From Parapedobacter pyrenivorans (GTDB taxonomy: Bacteria; Bacteroidota; Bacteroidia; Sphingobacteriales; Sphingobacteriaceae), in assembly GCF_014636865.1 (NCBI RefSeq), contig NZ_BMER01000006.1, positions 62,001-126,000 on the forward strand: a DNA stretch of 64,000 nt, read 5' to 3'. The notes under the pieces were generated by a model. It made no database searches and had not been told where the DNA came from. It was given only the letters and a program-made list of their open reading frames with translations. Position numbers and translations under genes: made by a program. Each line of letters opens with the position of its first letter. Positions within the stretch are counted from its first letter, which is position 1. Shown here one piece after another: positions 58,320 to 64,000 of the stretch.

Positions 58320-58748
58320 ATGAAATTAGAATACCATATTCAATCCGATCGGGTCCATACCATTGCATATACTTTTTTCCGTGTCCTATCCGGTTTGCTC
58401 TTGATGATAAACGGTTGGAGCAAGTGGCTAGCTCTGCCGGACGCGTCTCTTGATTTTCCAGATCCTCTTGGCATCGGTTCTACATTTTCGATCTATCTGG
58501 CCATTTTTTCCGAATTGATCTGCGGACTGGCGCTTGTTTTAGGCTTGATGACACGGATCGCAAGTATCCCGATTGTCATCACATTTGTTGTGGCGGTATT
58601 TCTGGTTCATGGCAATGATCCGTTCGATGTTAAGCAAACGGCGATGTTGTATCTCATTGCATCCGTTTATATAATCGTACAAGGTTCCGGACGCTTTTCG
58701 CTTGACGAGCTTATTAAATCCTTAGATAAAGGGCGAACAGCTCAGTAA
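58320..58748 (+). CDS. DoxX-family membrane protein
   Basis: A 142-residue protein with four transmembrane helices and the DoxX signatures R-x-x-x-G-x-x-x-x-x-x-x-W-x-K (LSGLLLMINGWSKW) and ICGLALVLGLMTRI. Family members are quinone-linked or oxidase-associated proteins. The start at 58320 follows the promoter. It is the first gene of a four-gene cluster with spacings of 15, 53 and 7 nt. Confidence 0.85.
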   Translation: MKLEYHIQSDRVHTIAYTFFRVLSGLLLMINGWSKWLALPDASLDFPDPLGIGSTFSIYLAIFSELICGLALVLGLMTRIASIPIVITFVVAVFLVHGNDPFDVKQTAMLYLIASVYIIVQGSGRFSLDELIKSLDKGRTAQ

Positions 58749-58763
58749 AACACATCTCCGTGT

Positions 58764-59399
58764 ATGAAAAAATTAAATACACTAAGCCCGATCTTGCTTT
58801 GGATATGTTTGCATGTGTGCCCGGTTTCTGGTTGGGCACAGCTGCCCGTAGAGATCAGTGTGGGTCACTCCAGCTATTACTATCAGCACGCATTTGCAGC
58901 AAAATTCAACACAGAAAGGCCATTTGGCTTCTTTCACACTTCCTCCATCCTTATTCCTTATGATAAAAATCGCGGAAACGAAATAATGAGCCAGTCTTAT
59001 GTATCCTATACGCTAAGCGAGCTCTGGAGTACAGGGATAGGTTCCATCTTTTCGCCCTTGAACCGTGTCCGACCATCCGTTTTCCTCCAGTACTTTCTGA
59101 AGGGGAAAACAACAGCGCTGATGATATACCCAAGAGTAGATCTTTGGAAAAATCCAAATCTGGAGCTGATGGGTTTCATTGAATATCGAGCGGCAGGAGG
59201 CCAGAAACTGAAGCTGTATGCCCGTTTACAGTACATGACTACATGGAGTTTGGAAGCGCATGTGAGAAGTTACCAATACTTAAGGGTGGGAGTCAACTTT
59301 GGAGAAATTCAGCTCGGACCGGCCGCAAATTTTGATCAATATGGAAGTCTGGCTGCAAGCTATAGCAGCATTGGGCTTTTTGTAAGAAAAGAATTTTGA
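58764..59399 (+). CDS. Outer-membrane beta-barrel-like protein of unknown function
   Basis: A 211-residue protein with a signal peptide (residues 5-25). The rest has alternating aromatic/hydrophobic patterns of beta strands (TALMIYPRVDLW, LELMGFIEYRA, LRVGVNFGEIQLGP) ending in F, consistent with a small beta barrel of 8-10 strands. No family name is offered. It is encoded between DoxX and AhpD and could be their envelope partner. Confidence 0.6.
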   Translation: MKKLNTLSPILLWICLHVCPVSGWAQLPVEISVGHSSYYYQHAFAAKFNTERPFGFFHTSSILIPYDKNRGNEIMSQSYVSYTLSELWSTGIGSIFSPLNRVRPSVFLQYFLKGKTTALMIYPRVDLWKNPNLELMGFIEYRAAGGQKLKLYARLQYMTTWSLEAHVRSYQYLRVGVNFGEIQLGPAANFDQYGSLAASYSSIGLFVRKEF

Positions 59400-59452
59400 C
59401 AACATGTATCACATTCGTTCGAAAGCTTTATCTATTTAATTAAACAAATTTT

Positions 59453-59911
59453 ATGAATACACGGATCGAATTAAATCAGATGCCCAACGGTTTATTGGAT
59501 GGCATACTAAAAACAGAGTTATATTTAAAAAAATCAGGTTTTGACCTGAAGTTGATTGAATTGGTTAAATACCGGGTTTCGCAAATCAACAAATGTGGCT
59601 ATTGCTTAGCTATGCACCATCAAGAAGCCTTGGCCCTTGGGGAGTCGGAATTGAGGCTTCATACGCTTATCGCCTATAAAGAATGTCCGTATTTTGAAGA
59701 CCATGAAAAGGCAGCATTAGAGTTCGCAGAAAACCTAACGTTAACCCATCAAACGGAAGTGGACGATCAACTTTATGCACTGTTGAAAAAACACTACTCA
59801 AAAGAACAGATATCCATTTTGACGTTAGCAATTACGCAGATAAACGCTTGGAACAGGATCAATAAAACGATAGGCGCGGTACCGGGATCATACACCGAAA
59901 ATAAAGATTAA
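59453..59911 (+). CDS. AhpD-like carboxymuconolactone-decarboxylase-family protein
   Basis: A 152-residue protein with the redox C48-x-x-C51 and H55/H56 in KCGYCLAMHHQEA, the AhpD-type active site that reduces alkyl hydroperoxide reductase systems or acts as a peroxidase itself. Length and motif are normal. It is 7 nt upstream of the RidA-like gene. Confidence 0.87.
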   Translation: MNTRIELNQMPNGLLDGILKTELYLKKSGFDLKLIELVKYRVSQINKCGYCLAMHHQEALALGESELRLHTLIAYKECPYFEDHEKAALEFAENLTLTHQTEVDDQLYALLKKHYSKEQISILTLAITQINAWNRINKTIGAVPGSYTENKD

Positions 59912-59918
59912 GAAACAG

Positions 59919-60383
59919 ATGAAACACATTATATTTTTAACAGCTATAATTTTTACCATGACTACGCAAGCACAAGAATTCAAAAACCCGGCTTCTCTTT
60001 TCGATCCCACTCCATACGGATTTTCCCATATGGTTACCGTGCCCCAAGGCTATAAATTAATCTTTATTGCCGGGCAGGGTGGTGAAGAGAATACAGCAGG
60101 TAAGTTAAGCCCTGATTTCAGGCAACAAGTAGCGTTTTCTTTGCATAATATCCGAGTTGCCCTTGCATCAGATACGCTGACGATGAACAACGTCATTAAA
60201 CTAACCACATTAGTGGTTGATCACAATGCGGAGAAATTGAACATCATTGTAGAGGAGTTCAATAAAGTTTGGCCCGCCAAAAATTTCCCTATCAACACCT
60301 TAATTCCCGTTCCCAAACTTGCTATAGATGGCATGTTGGTCGAAATTGAGGCTCTTGCTGTCAAAAGCCCGGAAAATGAATAA
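59919..60383 (+). CDS. Secreted RidA/YjgF/YER057c/UK114-family protein
   Basis: A 154-residue RidA-fold protein with a signal peptide (residues 3-18), which is unusual because RidA proteins are normally cytoplasmic. RidA motifs: YKLIFIAGQGGE, VAFSLHNIRVALAS, LAIDGMLVEIEALAV. The catalytic R of enamine deaminases, normally in the C-terminal I-E-x-x-A-x-x-P-R/K region, is not visible, so deaminase activity is uncertain. Confidence 0.82.
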   Translation: MKHIIFLTAIIFTMTTQAQEFKNPASLFDPTPYGFSHMVTVPQGYKLIFIAGQGGEENTAGKLSPDFRQQVAFSLHNIRVALASDTLTMNNVIKLTTLVVDHNAEKLNIIVEEFNKVWPAKNFPINTLIPVPKLAIDGMLVEIEALAVKSPENE

Positions 60384-60410
60384 AGAAGACACGATTAACT
60401 TCCGGACTTT

Positions 60411-60977
60411 TCAACGCAGCGCGCTTTTATTCTCTTTATATAACGCAATCGCCTTTAAATAATTTATTGCGCCATTCATTGTTAAATCGTGGATAAATCC
60501 ATCTAGTTCTGGATGATGGGTACTAGTCCAACGAACGAGTGCATCCCTTTCCTTTTCCCATATGGTCCAATCTGCATCTATGCAATCCATATTTTCAAAC
60601 TTGGTAAGTTTACCCGATTTGAAGAAAATTTTATGCCGACAAGTCAACGGGTTATTCTTTAGAAATTCAAAGCGTAAAGAATTTACTGCCACGGTAGCGA
60701 CTACGTGATCATTCGTTTCACTTAGCGCTATTAATTTATATGTTGGTTGAAAAATAGAGTCCCATTTAAAATGTTCATGAAAAGTTTCATGGGAATAAGG
60801 CATTATATAATCCCCTTCAACAATCGTTATACTATCAGTTATCAGGCTTTTGACCTGATTATAGTCTGAATTATTTAAGGCCTTATAGTATTGCGTTACG
60901 CTATTGATTCGGCTATTTTTTCTATTGCAATTAACTGTCAATAGCAACACAAACGATAATAGAAATAGGTTTTTCAT
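60411..60977 (-). CDS. Lipoprotein with NTF2-like domain
   Basis: A 188-residue lipoprotein (lipobox L-T-V-N-C around residue 17). The next 130 residues have the NTF2-like fold start (VTQYYKALNNSDYNQVKSLI) and DYIMPYSHETFHEHF. The C-terminal tail is helical and ends LKAIALYKENK. It converges with the RidA gene. Function unknown. Confidence 0.65.
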   Translation of the reverse strand: MKNLFLLSFVLLLTVNCNRKNSRINSVTQYYKALNNSDYNQVKSLITDSITIVEGDYIMPYSHETFHEHFKWDSIFQPTYKLIALSETNDHVVATVAVNSLRFEFLKNNPLTCRHKIFFKSGKLTKFENMDCIDADWTIWEKERDALVRWTSTHHPELDGFIHDLTMNGAINYLKAIALYKENKSALR

Positions 60978-61094
60978 AAACCAACCAGTTTGCGTCTTCT
61001 GGTATTTCAGAATTCGAAGTAAATATAAATATTGTTCTTCATATTCACCTGGAAAGACGACGGCAGCGTTTTTTACGTTGCTTGCTTGACTGAG

Positions 61095-61664
61095 TTATTG
61101 TACAGATCCGGCCGTGCCTTTTGCCGGCTCGTAGTACAGCACGATGGCACCAGAACCAAACGCTTTGGTCTTTATGAGCTTCAGAAACCTCAAATCGCCT
61201 ATATTTTTAAATAATGGTAAGCCTTTCCCCGCGATAACAGGGTGTACACAGAGTTGGTATTGGTCCACTAAGTTAAGTTCCGTAGCGGCTGCAATCAAAC
61301 TCGGGCTGCCCACCAAAATGTCGTTATCCGATTGTTGCTTGAGTGCTAAAATTTCTTCTTCGAGACTTCGTGTTGCAATCCTCGCGCTTTCCCAATCCAC
61401 CTTTTCCAGTGTCCGGGAAAAAACAATTTTGGGCGTGCTGTCCATGATCACTGCGAATTCATCAACAGCTTGGTTGCCGGTAGGATCTTTTACGATCGGT
61501 GGCCAATATTCCATCAGCTGATAGGTTATCCTTCCGTATAGAATAGTGCCGGAACTGCGCAATAGCTCACTGTAATGCTGGTGCAATTCATCGTCTGCAA
61601 TCCCGTAGGTGTGGTCACAAAACCCATCTAGCGTCATATTGATTCCTGCAATTATTTTTCCCAT
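61095..61664 (-). CDS. RibD/dihydrofolate-reductase-like protein
   Basis: A 189-residue protein: MGKIIAGINMTLDGFCDHTY, GRITYQLMEYW, and DNDILVGSPSLIAAATEL, the RibD_C family. The start at 61664 is chosen because of a consensus promoter 30 nt upstream, giving a normal N-terminus. Third member of this family in the window. Confidence 0.85.
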   Translation of the reverse strand: MGKIIAGINMTLDGFCDHTYGIADDELHQHYSELLRSSGTILYGRITYQLMEYWPPIVKDPTGNQAVDEFAVIMDSTPKIVFSRTLEKVDWESARIATRSLEEEILALKQQSDNDILVGSPSLIAAATELNLVDQYQLCVHPVIAGKGLPLFKNIGDLRFLKLIKTKAFGSGAIVLYYEPAKGTAGSVQ

Positions 61665-61691
61665 GTGGTGCTGTTTTAATCGTCGTTTATA

Positions 61692-61699
61692 CAAAGATA
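61692..61699 (-). promoter_or_regulatory. Promoter -7 box of the RibD-like gene at 61664
   Basis: On the minus strand TATCTTTG is a perfect -7 element. The transcription start would be near 61685, giving a leader of about 20 nt. Confidence 0.5.
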
Positions 61700-61771
61700 C
61701 CATTGCTACCTGGTAATGAGGCAGGGAAAAGGAGACAAGCTACGGGGGTGGAAGAGACAGCGGTAAAGTCT

Positions 61772-62320
61772 TTACTGCGCCAACCCGTCGATGGCGTGAC
61801 GTAATCGCCTTAATCGCCGCAGCCACAACCTGCGATTGAGAAGTACCTGGGCAATAAAAAAAACAGCTATTCCGAGCAATGTCCCATATTTTCCGGGGGT
61901 GAAGCTGATACCGTAACTAAAAAAGAACAATACAACAATAAGTAATGAGGATCTGAGCAACAGATTGTGCATGGCAAACCGCCGCATTCGCTGATAAGCG
62001 AATGATAACGACTCGGCAAGCGGTTTGTAGGCCGGCATAGCAACGATCTGGGCGTAACCTTTTAAGAGGTGGATCAGGTAGACCGATACCGCGAATGCAA
62101 CCAACAAACCGAGCCAAAACGGTTTCGTGTCTGCATCAAATGCCGTGTAAACCAAGAATAGAAAACCACTCCATGCTGTTGCCTCTACGATGACCTGCCT
62201 ACGTACATTGCGCAGCACGGGATGAGGCTTGGCGCTCAATAGGGTCCGGATCTCCGAACGGCCCTTTTTAGGGCACTCCTCACGCTCCAGTAGATTTTTC
62301 AATTCATGTAAATCCATCAT
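61772..62320 (-). CDS. Membrane protein, probable partner of the ECF sigma factor
   Basis: A 182-residue protein with a soluble N-terminal part (residues 1-48) and four hydrophobic segments (about 50-65, 70-85, 122-138, 142-158). It begins 1 nt behind the sigma factor gene and should be its anti-sigma or membrane partner. It resembles in size and topology the protein at 31235, although the sequences are not clearly related. Confidence 0.65.
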   Translation of the reverse strand: MMDLHELKNLLEREECPKKGRSEIRTLLSAKPHPVLRNVRRQVIVEATAWSGFLFLVYTAFDADTKPFWLGLLVAFAVSVYLIHLLKGYAQIVAMPAYKPLAESLSFAYQRMRRFAMHNLLLRSSLLIVVLFFFSYGISFTPGKYGTLLGIAVFFIAQVLLNRRLWLRRLRRLRHAIDGLAQ

Positions 62321-62321
62321 A

Positions 62322-62798
62322 CTAACGATTAACCATTGTTTTCAATTTGTCTTTAATCCGGCTAAGTTTTACACCGGTATAATTCTCCGTAATGCCCAAC
62401 GCTTCGGCTATCTCTGCATAGCTCATCCCTTCCAGGTAAAGCGTGATGAGGGCCTTCTCCGTGTCGTCCAGCAAGCGGATGGCGCTGGAAAGCTTTTCAT
62501 ACCGCTCTGCCGCTTCTTCATCCGGCAGCTCGGCTGCGACATCCGGCACTTCACCCGGATAGCTGACAGCGGGGCGTCTGCGGCGCAGCGATGTGATGGC
62601 GGTATTCAGCGCGATACGGTACATCCACGTGGTGAATTTGGCATCTCCACGGAACGATGCCTGCGACTGCCAAAGTTTGATGGCTATTTCCTGAAAAAGG
62701 TCTTCGCGGTCTTCGGCATGGTTGCAATACAGTCGGCATACCCGCCAGATCATCGCCTGATGCTGATCAATCAATGTCGAAAACTGTAGTTCGTCCAT
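62322..62798 (-). CDS. ECF sigma-70 factor
   Basis: A 158-residue ECF sigma factor: region 2 with YCNHAEDREDLFQEIAIKLW and region 4 with LDDTEKALITLYLEGMSYAEIAEALGI. The start at 62798 follows the stop of the serine hydrolase gene (62803) by 4 nt, so the longer frame, which overlaps the hydrolase end, is not used. It forms a unit with the membrane protein downstream. Confidence 0.88.
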   Translation of the reverse strand: MDELQFSTLIDQHQAMIWRVCRLYCNHAEDREDLFQEIAIKLWQSQASFRGDAKFTTWMYRIALNTAITSLRRRRPAVSYPGEVPDVAAELPDEEAAERYEKLSSAIRLLDDTEKALITLYLEGMSYAEIAEALGITENYTGVKLSRIKDKLKTMVNR

Positions 62799-62802
62799 CC
62801 GC

Positions 62803-64000
62803 CTATTTTCTTTCAAAGGTAACGGGTTTGCCATCGCGTTCGGCAATCAAGCCGGTGATGTTACCGAGGGAATCTACCTGGAAGGTAACATAGACACCCG
62901 CTTTGGGCCCGAAAAATGCCCTGGTTCCGGTGGCTTTAAGTTCAAAAAGAGGATTGCCCCCGAGCTTAGCATATAACTGACCTTGGTGGGCAACAACGGA
63001 TAGCTCCATCCCCTGAGCGGTATATGTACCAGCTAAACGGTTCAGTGCCGAATCGGTTAGCTGGGCGTTACTATATTGCCGGGGCAGATTGGGCGTGGAG
63101 CCGTTAAGGATGTTCTCTAAATCTGCCCACAGCCGATTGACGGGAATAACGGATACGTTACTGAGCAACACGATTGATGTCTGGTCTTCGGGATACCATA
63201 CCGCGATCGCCGAACAGCCGAATGTACCGCCGCCATGATACCAAGCTGGCTTTTGGCCGTCTCCCCCTTGTCGGTAGTAAAACCCATAGCCATAACGATC
63301 GGCATTTGCCATCGGAATGGTAGACCTCACATCAAACAGCTTCGAAACCACGTCTTCGGGCCACCGGCCATTGCCCAATGAAGATAGCCAGTCGGTAAGA
63401 TCTCCTGCTGATGCATATAGGTTGCCCGAACCTTTCATGAGGCTGGGATCGCGGTGGGGAGCGAGCATCAAACGGTTGCCGAGCTGGTGATATCCGGTGA
63501 CCATACCGGGAACGATGGCACGCCCATCATACACGCCTGTGCTACCCAAGGCCAGTGGGACGGTGATTTTCTCGCTTACCAATGCGGCATACGATTGATT
63601 ATAAACCTGTTCAAGGATATCAGCAAGGAGGAAATAACCGGGGCTGGAATAGTGACTCTTTTCACCGGGGGAAGACCCGAGCTCCATGGCAAAAATTTCG
63701 GAAACGCACCGCTCCCGATCCAACGGCAAGAATGCCTTTTCTCGCCAATAATCAGCGATTCCGTCATTGTGCGGAATCCCCGATCGGTGGGTAAGCAACT
63801 GCCGGACGGTAATTCCTCGCCAAACCGAATCGGTAAGCTGCGGATAAAACCGACCGATCGAATCATCCTCGCGGAGCAACCCCTCTTTACATGCGAGCAA
63901 CGTAAGCATGGCTGTGAACGGTTTGCTGATGGAGGCGATCCGGAAAACATCCGTTGTCTTCATGGGTGTTCCCAACTCATGGGAAGCCAACCCGTAGGCC
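62803..64000 (-). CDS. Serine hydrolase of the beta-lactamase fold, 5' end outside the window
   Basis: The frame is open to the window edge. The catalytic S-I-S-K motif (FRIASISKPF) and a Y-S-S motif (HYSSPGYFLLADIL) instead of the usual Y-x-N are visible, followed by GGGTFGCSAIAVWYPED. The C-terminal 100 residues form a separate beta-rich domain. It can be a peptidase or an esterase. Codons upstream of the first TTG (AYGLASHE) match the family, so the true start lies beyond 64000. Stop codon at 62803. Confidence 0.82.
   Translation of the reverse strand, partial: AYGLASHELGTPMKTTDVFRIASISKPFTAMLTLLACKEGLLREDDSIGRFYPQLTDSVWRGITVRQLLTHRSGIPHNDGIADYWREKAFLPLDRERCVSEIFAMELGSSPGEKSHYSSPGYFLLADILEQVYNQSYAALVSEKITVPLALGSTGVYDGRAIVPGMVTGYHQLGNRLMLAPHRDPSLMKGSGNLYASAGDLTDWLSSLGNGRWPEDVVSKLFDVRSTIPMANADRYGYGFYYRQGGDGQKPAWYHGGGTFGCSAIAVWYPEDQTSIVLLSNVSVIPVNRLWADLENILNGSTPNLPRQYSNAQLTDSALNRLAGTYTAQGMELSVVAHQGQLYAKLGGNPLFELKATGTRAFFGPKAGVYVTFQVDSLGNITGLIAERDGKPVTFERK

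Overview
The window looks like chromosomal DNA of a Bacteroidota bacterium, most likely a Sphingobacteriaceae-type genome (Pedobacter / Sphingobacterium / Parapedobacter relatives). This rests on a SusC/SusD pair with a FecI-like sigma factor and FecR anti-sigma factor, LytS/LytTR two-component pairs, DUF4374/PepSY iron genes, FtsX-type permeases, many short 'accessory' enzymes (AraC, RibD-like, VOC, AhpD, RidA) and promoters of the Bacteroidota type (TTTG - about 19 nt - TAnnTTTG). No rRNA, CRISPR array or complete insertion sequence was seen. The genus is inference; the phylum is well supported.

Layout. 1-11 kb is a worn accessory region: a YD-repeat (RHS-like) protein, a frameshifted gene behind it, an IS66 transposase tail, an L-domain-like surface protein, a tRNA-like structure, an intact DUF2281/PIN toxin-antitoxin pair with a textbook promoter, a decayed Abi_2 gene, an EreA/ChaN-like lipoprotein, an ORF6N protein and a lipoprotein/cold-shock pair that is partly duplicated 19.5 kb away. 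11.4-15 kb holds a DsbD-N-like protein, a membrane protein and a LytTR/LytS pair. 15-20 kb has a YhcG nuclease, helicase and ORF6N debris, a class C beta-lactamase-fold hydrolase and immunity-like remnants. 20.1-28.6 kb is one minus-strand unit: sigma factor, FecR, SusC, SusD, TlpA-like thioredoxin. 28.9-32.3 kb has lipoproteins, the second (damaged) duplicate copy and an ECF sigma / membrane protein / esterase operon. 32.5-48 kb is a mosaic of single metabolic genes: AraC, RibD-like reductases, epoxide hydrolase, YdeI, PfpI, double-domain redoxin, flavin reductase, an FtsX permease behind a likely sigma-54 promoter, NTF2-like, a 16-residue-repeat protein, VOC and MgtC. 47.4-55.3 kb combines a LytS/LytTR pair with a divergent iron-acquisition operon (TonB receptor, DUF4374, two small membrane proteins, PepSY). 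55.4-64 kb is again mosaic: AraC regulators (one frameshifted), VOC, DoxX/AhpD/RidA cluster, RibD-like, and an operon with a serine hydrolase, ECF sigma factor and membrane protein.

How it works together. The clear functional units are nutrient uptake through two outer-membrane TonB systems, each with its own regulator, and several sigma/anti-sigma style control units. The most unusual aspect is the large number of short, gene-derived fragments and dispersed repeats in the gaps: a composite repeat of about 200 bp with a conserved 23-codon ORF, a 0.65 kb segmental duplication, and single-exon-like pieces of YD-repeat, DUF4440-like, 16-residue-repeat, ORF6N, IS66 and cold-shock genes. Together they suggest an actively recombining accessory zone carrying defence, toxin/immunity and mobile-element leftovers.
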